Positions 39,285 to 48,155 of a stretch of DNA of 64,000 nt are shown here, piece by piece. The translations under genes and the position numbers were made by a program. The notes beneath the pieces were generated by a model, which did no database searches, was not told the DNA's origin, and saw only the letters and a list, made by a program, of their open reading frames with translations. Source of the stretch: Jatrophihabitans sp. GAS493 (GTDB lineage: Bacteria > Actinomycetota > Actinomycetes > Mycobacteriales > Jatrophihabitantaceae); contig NZ_LT907982.1 in NCBI RefSeq assembly GCF_900230215.1, forward strand, positions 1,054,001 through 1,118,000, in the 5' to 3' direction. The first letter of the stretch is position 1, and every line of letters begins with the position of its first letter.

Positions 39285-42114
39285 CCGGGGCAGTCTCGAC
39301 GACCGTCCGCATTGCGTGTGCGGTCATCCGGGCCTGGTCGATCGCGGCGTCGCTGAGGGCGGCCAGCGGTGCGTCCGCGCGATGCACGCTCTCGCGGATG
39401 AAGCCGAGCACGTCCGCGGCTGAGCACGGTCGAGCGAAGAAGTAGCCCTGGCCGATCTCGACATTGGCATTGCGCAGGGTGTCGGCCTGGTGGGCGTACT
39501 CGATTCCTTCGGCCACCACGCTGAGGTCGAAGGCATGCGCCGCCGCGACCATCAGGCGCATCAGATCCTGGTTACCCGGCTCGGTCGAGATGACGAAGCT
39601 GCGGTCGATCTTGAGGATGTCGACCGGGAGCATCGGCAACTGGCCGATCGAGGTGTAACCGGTGCCGAAGTCGTCGATTGCGATGAGCACACCCTGCTCC
39701 CGCAGTTGGTGCATGTTCTTCTTGGCGATGATGTTGTCGACCAGCACCGTTTCGGTGAGTTCGATGACCAGCTGCCGCGGTTCGACTCCGGACTGGGCCA
39801 GGGCCTCGGCGACCTCGGCCGGCAACTGCGGGCTGATGAGATGACGACCGGAGATGTTCACCGACATGGTGAGCGCGGCCAGATCGGGGTCGAGCGCCGT
39901 CCATTCGGCGAGCTGGGTGGTCGCCGTCTTCAGTACCCACTTGCCGATGTCGTTGATTAGCGTCGTGTATTCGGCGATCGGGATGAACTCGTCCGGCGGG
40001 ACCATGCCGAAGCCGGGGCGGTCCCAACGGATCAACGCCTCCATGCCGTGCACGGTGCCGCTGACGAGGTCGACCACAGGCTGGTAGTACAGGACGAACT
40101 CGTCGTTCTCGAGCGCGTTGACGATCGCCTGCTCCAGTTCGAAGCGGTCGGCGATCTCGCTGCGCAGGTCATCGTCGTAGATGCCGATCCGCCCACGACC
40201 GGCGCTCTTGGCCCGGTAAACGGCGGCGTCGGCCTCGCGCAGCAGCCGGCTCGCGTCGACGTGCTGCCCTTCGCGGCAGAGCGAGACGCCGACGCTGGCG
40301 CCGACGCGCACCTCGCGGCCGTCGATCTCGATCGGCAGTGACGCCGCTTCGACGACCCGTTCGGCGAGGTGGAAACAGGCACCCTCGTCCTCGATTGCCT
40401 CGAGCAGGATGACGAACTCGTCACCGCCGAGGCGGGCCACGGTGTCGCCGGTACGCATGATGTGCTGCATTCTGCGGGCCATTGTGCGCAGTACGGTGTC
40501 ACCGGCGGCGTGCCCGAAGGTGTCGTTGACCGCCTTGAAGTGATCGAGGTCGACGAACATGACAGCGGTCATCGAGCCGGTGCGCTGAGCGCGGTGCAGG
40601 GCACTGTCGATCTGGGCCAGCGCGCGGGCGCGGTTGGGCAGTTCGGTCAGCGGGTCGTGGGCGGCGCGATGAGCCAGCGCCTCCTGGGCGCGCTCCCGGT
40701 CGCGCAGCGCGCTGACGATGCGCTCGACCGAGGCGTGCATGAGGGCGCCGAGGGGGCCCGGGACGGGTTGGGAGACAACGCTGCTCTCCAAATCGCCGAG
40801 GTCCCCGTCGGCGACGGCGGAGGCCTGGGACTCGATCATCCGGAGACTGTTCACGGAGGCCGCCAGTCCGCGGGCCACAGTGCGTACTTCTCGCGGGCCG
40901 CTGACCGCGACGTCGATGAGTTCGCCCTGGCTGACCTTGTCGGCCTGGTAGGCGAGTCGATGCAGCGGCCCGGTGAGCGCCCGCTGGGCGCGCCGGGCGG
41001 CGAGCAGGCTGATGGCGACGACGAGCAGGCAGAGCAGGATGACCATGATCAGGGTGCGGGTCGCCGCGCTCTGCTGTTTCTTGGCCGAGGCGAGCACCTT
41101 GTTCGCGGTGATGTCCTGAATGGTGGAGAGCGCCTTCACCCGCTGCGGGTCGTTCATCACGACCTTGATCGTGGTGGGTAGACCCAGTGGCTTGGCTGAC
41201 GTGACCGTTGAATCGAAGATATCGTTGAGTTCCTTCGGGATGGGCTCGTTCATCGTCTTCTGCCAGGCGGCGGCGATCTCCGGTGAGGCCTGCGAGGTCA
41301 CTGACTCCGAGCCTGAGCGGGAACTGCCCCAGCTCTGTACCCAGCTCAGCTGCGCGGTGGCCGCCGGGGCGACCGCGCCCGGGAACTGGGCGGTGGCGAA
41401 GTAAGCGGCCAGCTGCCCACCGAACTGGACGGCGCGGCTGACCAGGTCCAGGTCCTTCAGAGCCTTGGTGGTTGCCGGGTCGAGGCCGTAGTGCATGGCC
41501 AGCGCGGTCTGGCTGTTCTGTACGGCGGCGAGGTCGTAGACGGCGGTCATCGCCTCGGTGAAGGTGGTCTGCGGCTGGGTGCGCTGATCGATGGTTGCGC
41601 GCAACGACTTCAGCCGGGATTGGAACTGCTTGCCGATGCTGCCGAGGTCCGAGCGCGAGGCCACCTTGGCCAGCGCGTCATCGGTGGTCTTGCGCAGCGC
41701 GACGACGTCGTTCGGGTTGCCGGCGAAGAGGGCAACCTGCGCGGCGTTGAGGTTGAACTGCCGGAGGATGTCCTGGTTGGAGAGGATCGAGTTGATCATC
41801 GCGGGGAGAAGCTCGGCCTGCAGACCGGTGCGGACGTGGTCGAGCTCGACTGTTCCCTCGATGAGGCTCTCGACCTTCTTGTCCGACTGCACAGTCGAGG
41901 AGTGCGCGACGATTACCGAGGCAGCCGCGAGCCCCACGCCAATGATCGGGACCATGACTAGGGAGAGCAGCCACAGGCGCAGGCTTCCGCCATCGGCGGT
42001 TCGTTTCTGAAGGAGTCGTCGCACATCGTGGTTATCGACGTGCGACCCAAATAAATTAGTTGAAAGATGAAACAAATGGCAATTTCGGTTCAGATTAGTG
42101 GCCGAGGAAACCAT
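39250..42114 (-). CDS. Membrane GGDEF-EAL protein (c-di-GMP metabolism)
   Basis: This 954-residue protein has a first membrane segment (about residues 47-70), a periplasmic-type sensor region with helical content, a second membrane segment (about 348-370), a HAMP-like linker, and then GGDEF and EAL domains. The GGDEF loop ARLGGDEFV is intact (about residue 564), and an RxxD inhibitory site (RTGD) lies five residues before it. EAL signatures are GMEALIRWDRP (about residue 691), IELTETVLVD, DDFGTGYTSIGQLPMLPVDILKID and VVAEGIE, all intact. It may make or degrade c-di-GMP according to an outside signal. ATG at 42114 is the longest start. Confidence 0.9.
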   Translation of the reverse strand: MVSSATNLNRNCHLFHLSTNLFGSHVDNHDVRRLLQKRTADGGSLRLWLLSLVMVPIIGVGLAAASVIVAHSSTVQSDKKVESLIEGTVELDHVRTGLQAELLPAMINSILSNQDILRQFNLNAAQVALFAGNPNDVVALRKTTDDALAKVASRSDLGSIGKQFQSRLKSLRATIDQRTQPQTTFTEAMTAVYDLAAVQNSQTALAMHYGLDPATTKALKDLDLVSRAVQFGGQLAAYFATAQFPGAVAPAATAQLSWVQSWGSSRSGSESVTSQASPEIAAAWQKTMNEPIPKELNDIFDSTVTSAKPLGLPTTIKVVMNDPQRVKALSTIQDITANKVLASAKKQQSAATRTLIMVILLCLLVVAISLLAARRAQRALTGPLHRLAYQADKVSQGELIDVAVSGPREVRTVARGLAASVNSLRMIESQASAVADGDLGDLESSVVSQPVPGPLGALMHASVERIVSALRDRERAQEALAHRAAHDPLTELPNRARALAQIDSALHRAQRTGSMTAVMFVDLDHFKAVNDTFGHAAGDTVLRTMARRMQHIMRTGDTVARLGGDEFVILLEAIEDEGACFHLAERVVEAASLPIEIDGREVRVGASVGVSLCREGQHVDASRLLREADAAVYRAKSAGRGRIGIYDDDLRSEIADRFELEQAIVNALENDEFVLYYQPVVDLVSGTVHGMEALIRWDRPGFGMVPPDEFIPIAEYTTLINDIGKWVLKTATTQLAEWTALDPDLAALTMSVNISGRHLISPQLPAEVAEALAQSGVEPRQLVIELTETVLVDNIIAKKNMHQLREQGVLIAIDDFGTGYTSIGQLPMLPVDILKIDRSFVISTEPGNQDLMRLMVAAAHAFDLSVVAEGIEYAHQADTLRNANVEIGQGYFFARPCSAADVLGFIRESVHRADAPLAALSDAAIDQARMTAHAMRTVVETAPATAELAPQPPH

Positions 42115-42238
42115 TTTCGGTGAACCGGCATGCCTAAGAGTGCTGAATTAGCTTGCCTGGTCGGCGAAATGCCGATTTTCGCTACGCTCCGAGTTGCCTA
42201 GGCCACCTAAGGTCAAATGTGAGCTGGGTCTCATCTGC

Positions 42239-42877
42239 TTAGTCATTCCGGCCGCTGAAGGCCAACCGGGCGCCGATACCCACCATAAGTAGGCCTCCGG
42301 TGCCACCGAGAGTAGCCAGCCGCCCCGGGGAGCGGGCGAACCAATTCCGCGCCGATCCGGCCACCACGGCCCAGAGGCTGTCGGAAAGGAGTGCGACCAG
42401 AAAGAAGATGGCCCCGAGGATCAATAGCTGCACCGGGACGTGCCCGGCGGGTCGGTCGACGAACTGGGGGAGGACAGCGGCGAAGAAGACCACCGATTTG
42501 GGGTTGGCCAAGCCGACGGTGAACCCCTCGCGGAGCACCCGCAGCCGGCTCTGCGGTGCCGGACGGTTGTCAAAGACGGCGCTCAGTGCGCGGCGGTGAC
42601 GCAGCGCCTGCACACCGAGGTAGATCAGGTACCCGGCGCCGGCGAGTTTGATGATCGTGAAGACGGCGATGGAGCGTTCAACGATGGCGCCGACCCCGAA
42701 GGCCACCGCAACCACCTGCACGTAGACGCCCAGCGCATTTCCGAGCACCGTGATTAGCGCGCCCGTGCGGCCGATGACCAGGGCCCGGCTGATGACGAAG
42801 AGCACGCTCGGCCCGGGGACGGCGATGAGCGCGAACGCAGTCAGCGTGAAGGTGACCAGGTGGTTAGTGGGAACCAT
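42239..42877 (-). CDS. LysE/RhtB family amino-acid exporter
   Basis: This 212-residue protein has six hydrophobic segments and the family start FTLTAFALIAVPGPSVLFVISRALVIGRTGALITVLGNALG (the VPGPS motif), then LIYLGVQALR and VGLANPKSVVFFAAVLPQFV. RhtB-type proteins export amino acids such as lysine, arginine, homoserine or threonine. Substrate unknown. Confidence 0.88.
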   Translation of the reverse strand: MVPTNHLVTFTLTAFALIAVPGPSVLFVISRALVIGRTGALITVLGNALGVYVQVVAVAFGVGAIVERSIAVFTIIKLAGAGYLIYLGVQALRHRRALSAVFDNRPAPQSRLRVLREGFTVGLANPKSVVFFAAVLPQFVDRPAGHVPVQLLILGAIFFLVALLSDSLWAVVAGSARNWFARSPGRLATLGGTGGLLMVGIGARLAFSGRND

Positions 42878-42965
42878 GCAGTGACTCTAAGGCCGGTATA
42901 CGGGCAGCGGCGCCGGAATTTCGGTGCCTGTGGACAGCCGGATGGGCTGTGGACAGCTGTCGCTC

Positions 42966-43391
42966 CTAGCCGGTGATGTACTGCTCGAGATCGCGGCGCT
43001 GCTGCTCGAGTTCACGGCTGCGGTTCAGCACCACGTCGCCGATGGTGACGATGCCGACCAGCGCGCCGTCATCGATCACCGGCATATGGCGGATGCGTCG
43101 ATCGGTCATGGTCTGGGCCACCTCATCGAGCGCGTCGTCGCTGCTGCAGCTGATGACATTGGTGGTCATGATGTCCTCGACCTTGGCCTGCAGCAGGTCG
43201 CCCTGCAGACTGTTCAGCTTGCGGACGAGGTCTCGTTCGGAGACGACACCGATGACCCGGCTGTCGAGGCTCACCAGCAGCGCGCCGACGTTGTGCTCGG
43301 CCAGTTCGCTCAGCAGCGTCCGGACGTCCGCGCTGGGCGCGATCGTCACCACGTTGGAGCCCTTGTAGCGCAAAATGTCCGAGATCTTCAT
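42966..43391 (-). CDS. CBS-domain pair protein
   Basis: This 141-residue protein consists of two CBS domains: MKISDILRYKGSNVVTIAPSADVRTLLSELAEHNVGALLVSLDSRVIGVVSERDLVRKL and IMTTNVISCSSDDALDEVAQTMTDRRIRHMPVIDDGALVGIVTIGDVVLNRSREL. CBS pairs bind adenine nucleotides and regulate partners. The layout matches the stand-alone Hrp1-like CBS proteins of actinobacteria. The partner is not identified. Confidence 0.88.
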   Translation of the reverse strand: MKISDILRYKGSNVVTIAPSADVRTLLSELAEHNVGALLVSLDSRVIGVVSERDLVRKLNSLQGDLLQAKVEDIMTTNVISCSSDDALDEVAQTMTDRRIRHMPVIDDGALVGIVTIGDVVLNRSRELEQQRRDLEQYITG

Positions 43392-43549
43392 CTATGCCTC
43401 CACTGTTGTGCGCTCTGTTAACTGGCTGTTAGCTGGCTCACATCGGGCCAACTCAAACCTAGCCAACCCGAGGGCGAACGGGAAGGGGTTCCGGCGGCGT
43501 TGGTGTCGTCTGTGGGGGCGTGTCGTAGTGCTCGGCTAGCGTTCCGGGC

Positions 43550-44122
43550 ATGACGGCCAAGCTGAAGCGCTGCGCGTGGGCGGAGGGGTCTGACCTGATG
43601 CGGGCCTATCACGACGAAGAGTGGGGTGTTCCGTCGCGGGACGAGCGCTACCTCTTCGAATTCCTGACCCTCGAAGGGGCGCAGGCCGGTCTCTCCTGGT
43701 CCACCGTACTGAACAAGCGGGCCCGGTACCGCGAGGTCCTCGACGACTTCGAGCCGACCGTGGTCGCGGGGTACGACGCGGATCGGCTGGATTCGCTGCT
43801 GCTCGACCCGGGGATCATCCGACACCGGGGCAAGGTCGCCTCACTGGTCACGAACGCCGAAGCCTTCCTAGCGGTACGGGCCGAGTTCGGTAGCTTCGCG
43901 ACCTATCTCTGGGGGTGGGTCGACGGGCGGCCGATCGTCAACGCGCCGCCCTCTGGGGTCGCGCTGCCGGCCACCACGGAGTTGTCGGATCGGCTGAGCA
44001 AGGATCTGAAGAAGCGCGGCTTCAAGTTCGTCGGCTCGACGATCGTCTACTCCTACCTGCAGGCGGTCGGCGTGGTCGACGACCACGTCGAGGGCTGCAA
44101 CACCCGCGCCCTGGTCGGGTAG
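43550..44122 (+). CDS. tag: DNA-3-methyladenine glycosylase I
   Basis: This 190-residue glycosylase has the Tag pattern: RCAWAEGSDLMRAYHDEEWGVP, LEGAQAGLSWSTVLNKRARYREVLDDF, RHRGKVASLVTNAEAFLAV, SFATYLWGWV and, near the end, GFKFVGSTIVYSYLQAVGVVDDHVEGCNTR. The Cys, first His, last His and last Cys (C, H, H and C in RCAW, YHDEE, DHVEGC) are the zinc-binding residues of Tag. It excises 3-methyladenine from alkylated DNA. Upstream DNA holds no clear operon partner. ATG at 43550. Confidence 0.95.
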   Translation: MTAKLKRCAWAEGSDLMRAYHDEEWGVPSRDERYLFEFLTLEGAQAGLSWSTVLNKRARYREVLDDFEPTVVAGYDADRLDSLLLDPGIIRHRGKVASLVTNAEAFLAVRAEFGSFATYLWGWVDGRPIVNAPPSGVALPATTELSDRLSKDLKKRGFKFVGSTIVYSYLQAVGVVDDHVEGCNTRALVG

Positions 44123-44148
44123 CCCGGCCGAGCGCTGGTCAACTCCAG

Positions 44149-44204
44149 CCTTGTGCTGGTAGTTGCCGATTCTGGCGCCAGAATCGGCAACTACCCACAC
44201 AAGG
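44149..44204. repeat. Dispersed palindrome, family B, copy 1
   Basis: A 56-base element with a perfect 34-base palindromic core at 44160-44193 (arms TAGTTGCCGATTCTGGC) and outer arms CCTTGTG/CACAAGG. Its terminal stem would be a strong transcription terminator for tag. Diverged copies at 44918 and 57507 suggest a repeat family. Confidence 0.8.
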
Positions 44205-44285
44205 CCGCGGTGAGTAGTCGAGGCGGCCGCTAAGCAGTCTCCGATACGACGCCGGCGCGGCAAAAGCGTTCTGTACGATTCGCCG

Positions 44286-44882
44286 ATGAACGGCAATCGA
44301 GTCCAGGTCGCGCCGGCGCCGGGCCACCGGCCGGCGCGACGCTGCCTGGGCCTCGCCGTCCTGGTGCTCGCCCTCAGTTTCGGCGGCGCCTTCTGGGGTG
44401 ATCTGCGTCCTGGTGACGCAACTGGCTGGTCCACGGTCGAGTTCGGACTCACCTTCGCCGCTCTGGTGCTCGTCGCAACGCTCCGTCCCGAGTTGCTCTA
44501 CGCCCGCACAGCCTGCGCGCGGTTTCGCGGCAGTCGCGAGGCTCCCTCCAGACTGGCCCGCTACCTGCTGGGGACTGTGCTGTGGATCGCCGTCGTCGCC
44601 GTGCTGCCCCTGGAGCAATTCCGGTGGCATCACGTTGTGGGCTCTGTCCTGGCCTTGGGCTTCGCCCTCGCGACCGGGTTCTTCGCCGACTTCTGCGGGA
44701 TACTTGCCAGTCCCTCTAATTGGGGACTCGGGCGAACGGTGCGCCGGGAGTATCGCTTCAACCCGCCGCCCAATTGGCCTCACCCGCCGGCCGGCTGGGT
44801 TCCGCCGGCGGGGTGGGCTCCTGATCCGGCCTGGGGGCCACTCCCTGCCGGCTGGCCGCTGTGGGTCAAGTTCGCCGCGTGA
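44286..44882 (+). CDS. Hypothetical membrane protein with Pro-Trp-Gly-rich tail
   Basis: This 198-residue protein has four or five hydrophobic segments in residues about 20-145 and a proline/tryptophan-rich C-terminus (PNWPHPPAGWVPPAGWAPDPAWGPLPAGWPLW). Such PxxGW tails occur on many actinobacterial membrane proteins of unknown function. It is flanked on both sides by family B palindromes at 44149 and 44918. I do not recognise it. Confidence 0.62.
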   Translation: MNGNRVQVAPAPGHRPARRCLGLAVLVLALSFGGAFWGDLRPGDATGWSTVEFGLTFAALVLVATLRPELLYARTACARFRGSREAPSRLARYLLGTVLWIAVVAVLPLEQFRWHHVVGSVLALGFALATGFFADFCGILASPSNWGLGRTVRREYRFNPPPNWPHPPAGWVPPAGWAPDPAWGPLPAGWPLWVKFAA

Positions 44883-44917
44883 CCGCAGAACCGGGCGGCG
44901 GCGCGGTCGTCTGCCCG

Positions 44918-44973
44918 CCTTGTGTTCAGGGTTGCCGGTTTCGGGCTCTAGATCGCGTATTACCCGCACAAAG
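44918..44973. repeat. Dispersed palindrome, family B, copy 2
   Basis: A 56-base element aligned with copy 1 without gaps. The outer arms CCTTGTG and CACAAAG and the inner TTGCCG are kept while the centre has diverged (TTTCGGGCTCTAGATCG). It lies after the membrane-protein gene. Confidence 0.65.
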
Positions 44974-45028
44974 CTCGCCACCTCAACGGAATCGCCGCCG
45001 CGCAACCGCGTTCCAGCGAAGCCGGCGG

Positions 45029-45706
45029 CTAGTTGCCCAGCGACTGAAGCACGCTGTGCACCATCCGGGTGCCGCCACTGATCAGCAGGGTCACCGCGAT
45101 TGCGGTGAGCAGGATTCCGGCCAGCCGGCCGAGGACGATCTGCATCTTCTGCGACGACCGGCGGGCCACGTGTCCGGCCGCGTAAATCGTTACCCCGGTG
45201 ACCAGCGCATAGAGGGCCGCCGCCACGCTCAGCCCGATTGCGCCATGGACACTGCCGACGTCGGCCCGGAAGGCGACCAGGATTCCGAAGGTGGTGCCGC
45301 CGATCGTCAACGGGAACGTGATCGGCATGAAGGCGACTGATCGCCAGCCGCCGGTCTCCGGATCCGCCTGAACCTCCTCCGGCTCCTTCGCGATGAACTG
45401 TTCCTCGGGTCCGGTCATCAGGTGAATGCCCTCAAAAATAAGGGCAATGCCACCAGTGACGACCAGCGAATCGGTGGAGAGCCCGAGCACCTTCTCCAGC
45501 AGTAACTCACCGATCCAGATCGCGACGAAGGCGATCACCAGCACGTTGACGAAGAGCGCTATCGCTAGGCGCAGTTGATCCTTCGCGCTGAACCGGGCGA
45601 TGATCGGCAAGTAGGAGGAGAGCGCCGCCGCCGGACTGTAGAGCGCGACCAGCGTGATGAAGAGGACGACCGCGTCGTCCACCGCGAAGCTGTTGGTACC
45701 GCTCAC
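45029..45706 (-). CDS. MarC family integral membrane protein
   Basis: This 225-residue protein has six hydrophobic segments and the MarC family pattern (LFITLVALYSPAAALSSYLPIIARFS, VLVIAFVAIWIGELLLEKVLGLSTDSLVVTGGIALIFEGIHLM, FMPITFPLTIGGTTFGILVAF). Family members were first described as antibiotic-resistance related, but that link is now doubted; function is not established. It lies at the 3' end of a minus-strand gene run, 43 bases after HtrA. Confidence 0.85.
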   Translation of the reverse strand: MSGTNSFAVDDAVVLFITLVALYSPAAALSSYLPIIARFSAKDQLRLAIALFVNVLVIAFVAIWIGELLLEKVLGLSTDSLVVTGGIALIFEGIHLMTGPEEQFIAKEPEEVQADPETGGWRSVAFMPITFPLTIGGTTFGILVAFRADVGSVHGAIGLSVAAALYALVTGVTIYAAGHVARRSSQKMQIVLGRLAGILLTAIAVTLLISGGTRMVHSVLQSLGN

Positions 45707-45749
45707 GTCTGCACCTTCGCTGGGCTACTGATGGTTACCGATCTGGTGA

Positions 45750-46928
45750 CTAGGGTCTGGCGGTGACGGTGACGGTGGTGCTGGCCTTCGTACCGTCGCG
45801 CTGATATTCGACCGGGATCTGGTCGCCCGGCTTGGCCTTCACCAGCGCGAGGAAGATGCTGTTCGCGCTGGTGGTGGCCCGACCGTTGACACTCGTGATG
45901 ATGTCGCCGACTTTCAGCCCGGCCTTCTCAGCCGGCCCGCCGGGCGTCACCGCCTGCACGAAGAGCCCGTCCGTGACGCCGAACCGTTCAGCCACCGCGT
46001 CGGGGATCGGTGCCGTCGAGATCCCCATCACCGGCGGATTGAACTGGCCGCCGCTGATCAACTGGTCGGCCACCAGGATGGCTAGGTTGACCGGGATGGC
46101 GAAACCGATGCCGACGCTTCCGGAGCTGTCACCCTGACCGGATCCGCCCGGGACGGTGGCGATGGCCGTGTTGACGCCGACCAGGTGCCCCGCGCAGTCG
46201 ACCAGAGCGCCGCCGGAGTTGCCCGGGTTGATCGCCGCGTCGGTCTGGATCGCCCCGGCCAGCACAGCCGTCTGCCCCTGATCGGCCGGAACGGACACGT
46301 CCCGACCAAGCGCACTGACGATGCCGGCGGTGACGCTGCCGTCCAGACCCAACGGGGCGCCGAGGGCCACCACCGGCTGACCGACCTGCAGTTCGTTCGA
46401 GTCGCCCTGGGCTATCGTCGGCAGGCTCTCGTCCGCGTCCACCTTGATGACCGCGAGGTCAAGCGCGATCGAGCGCCCGATCAGGGTGGCCCGCTCGGTG
46501 TGCCCACTGCTGAAGAGGACATCGATGACTCCCGAGTTCGCCGCGGCCGAGATGACGTGGTCGTTGGTCAGGATGTAGCCGTCGTCGCGGATGATCTCGC
46601 CGCTTCCACTCCCCGATCCGGAACTGGTGCGCACGGACAGGGTGACGACCGTCGGCAGCACGGCGTCAGCGATCGTGACTGCCGGGCATCCGGTGGATTC
46701 CGCGCTCTGCGCGAGTGCCGTCGTGGAGTTGTCGCCGGCCAGGTGGACGACCAGGCCGCCGATCAGCCCGCCGACCAGTGCGATCAGCGCACCGAAGACG
46801 ACGAGGAGGTAGCTGCGGTTGCCCGGGTGCCGGTCGCCGGGCCGGTGCGGGTCGGCCGGCTGGGCTGGTTCTGAGGGCCGGCCGGGTTCAGCGGGTGAGG
46901 TCGGTTCGCTTGACTCCGAGGTCGTCAC
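45750..46928 (-). CDS. HtrA/DegP-like serine protease with PDZ domain
   Basis: This 392-residue protein has a Pro/Ser-rich cytoplasmic N-terminus, one membrane anchor (about residues 38-62), an S1C protease domain and one C-terminal PDZ domain. The catalytic triad is visible: His in ILTNDHVIS, Asp in ALDLAVIKVD and Ser in NPGNSGGALV. The PDZ segment is GLFVQAVTPGGPAEKAGLKVGDIITSVNGRAT. It is likely an envelope quality-control protease. It lies downstream of the flippase gene on the same strand. Confidence 0.9.
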   Translation of the reverse strand: MTTSESSEPTSPAEPGRPSEPAQPADPHRPGDRHPGNRSYLLVVFGALIALVGGLIGGLVVHLAGDNSTTALAQSAESTGCPAVTIADAVLPTVVTLSVRTSSGSGSGSGEIIRDDGYILTNDHVISAAANSGVIDVLFSSGHTERATLIGRSIALDLAVIKVDADESLPTIAQGDSNELQVGQPVVALGAPLGLDGSVTAGIVSALGRDVSVPADQGQTAVLAGAIQTDAAINPGNSGGALVDCAGHLVGVNTAIATVPGGSGQGDSSGSVGIGFAIPVNLAILVADQLISGGQFNPPVMGISTAPIPDAVAERFGVTDGLFVQAVTPGGPAEKAGLKVGDIITSVNGRATTSANSIFLALVKAKPGDQIPVEYQRDGTKASTTVTVTARP

Positions 46929-46979
46929 AGAAAAAGACTCCCGCGATGTCCGGCGCTTCGACTCATTCTCTACGGGTGA

Positions 46980-48155
46980 CTATTCGACTACCGGCCCAGA
47001 TTGATCGGTGCCAGATCCCTCGGCACCCGGTTGGTCGGTGCTGGGTTGGTCGGTGCAGGGTTGGTCGGTGCTCACCGGCGCGATGACGCTGCTCGCTCGC
47101 CAGTGCAGCAGCGCCACCGCTCCGAGCCCGAGCGGGACGAGCAGTGTCATCACCCGGAAGACCACCAGTGCCGCGACCAGGCGAGACGTGTCGCCCGGGT
47201 CGTGGTCGGCCAGCAGCGCGATCAGGGCGGCGTCGAGAACACCGAGCCCGACCAGTGGGAGCGCCGTGATCGGGTAGACGCAGAAGAAGGCGGCGAAGAT
47301 GGCCACCAGGCTCAGTTCCGAGCTGGTGATGCCGACCGAGCGGATGCTCACCGCCAGGATCGTGGCGTCTGTGGTGAGCTGGAGGATCAGCGCTGCCGCT
47401 GATGGTGTGCTGGCCCTGACGATGCGATTCGACGCCGCCCGCTGGAAGTCGGCGAAGCTGCTGCCCCAGGCCTGCGGGTCGATCTTGTCGGCTCCGGCGC
47501 GACGGGCCAGCCGTCCGGCCCGGGCTCCGGCGGCGTGCGCGATGCGCTCTCCCTTTGCCGCGATGACCAGACCCACCAGCAGGACGGCGACCACCACCAC
47601 GCCGGAGACGGCGGCGGCGGTGTAGGCCCCGCTGTTGTCGTAGAAGGAGATGTAGAGCAGCAGCCCGATGATCGGTGCGCTGAACCGGGCCACGTAGTAG
47701 AAGAGCGAGTTGACGATGATTCCGGCGATGCCGACCGAGGTGTCGATCTCCCAGGAGGCGAGCATGCGCTGGCGCAGGAAGACATCGGCCGGGTTCGGCG
47801 CCACCACCGACACCATGAAGCCCGACATGTCGTTGGAGAGCGCGCGCTTGATACCCAGTCCGGGAATCAAAAGCGCCAGCGGTGTCGCGTTGCAGACCTG
47901 ACGAAGCGCGACCAGCACCAGCAGCACCAGCACTTCCCAGATGGTCAGCTGTCCGATCGCGTCCGCGACCTGATGCCAGTCAACGCGGCGGACGAACTGG
48001 GTGAAGAGCACCAGAAAGAGGATGTAGATCAGGTACTTGACGATGGCGCCGAGCACCGTCCGCCATCGGGGGCGAACCCTCCCGCCCCCGGCGTCACCGC
48101 CGAGTGACTCTGCCGTGGTGCCGGGTGGGTCGGCCGGAGCGGACTCAGAAGACAA
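46980..48155 (-). CDS. Lysylphosphatidylglycerol synthase-like/UPF0104 membrane protein
   Basis: This 391-residue protein has about eight hydrophobic segments and the flippase-like region of MprF/YbhN proteins (VLVALRQVCNATPLALLIPGLGIKRALSNDMSGFMVSVVAPNPADVFLRQRMLASW, VFCVYPITALPLVGLGVLDAAL). No aminoacyltransferase domain is attached, so it is a stand-alone flippase-type membrane protein. The TTG at 48155 is chosen because GGAGAG precedes it by six bases; longer frames to 48305 run through the upstream gene. It overlaps the DUF2252 stop by 11 bases, so translation is coupled. The C-terminus carries TDQP repeats. Confidence 0.75.
   Translation of the reverse strand: MSSESAPADPPGTTAESLGGDAGGGRVRPRWRTVLGAIVKYLIYILFLVLFTQFVRRVDWHQVADAIGQLTIWEVLVLLVLVALRQVCNATPLALLIPGLGIKRALSNDMSGFMVSVVAPNPADVFLRQRMLASWEIDTSVGIAGIIVNSLFYYVARFSAPIIGLLLYISFYDNSGAYTAAAVSGVVVVAVLLVGLVIAAKGERIAHAAGARAGRLARRAGADKIDPQAWGSSFADFQRAASNRIVRASTPSAAALILQLTTDATILAVSIRSVGITSSELSLVAIFAAFFCVYPITALPLVGLGVLDAALIALLADHDPGDTSRLVAALVVFRVMTLLVPLGLGAVALLHWRASSVIAPVSTDQPCTDQPSTDQPGAEGSGTDQSGPVVE
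47001..47075. repeat. 15-bp coding tandem repeat, five units
   Basis: Five units related to TTGGTCGGTGCTGGG (three nearly identical) encode the (S/C)TDQP repeats at the C-terminus of the flippase-like protein. Confidence 0.7.
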
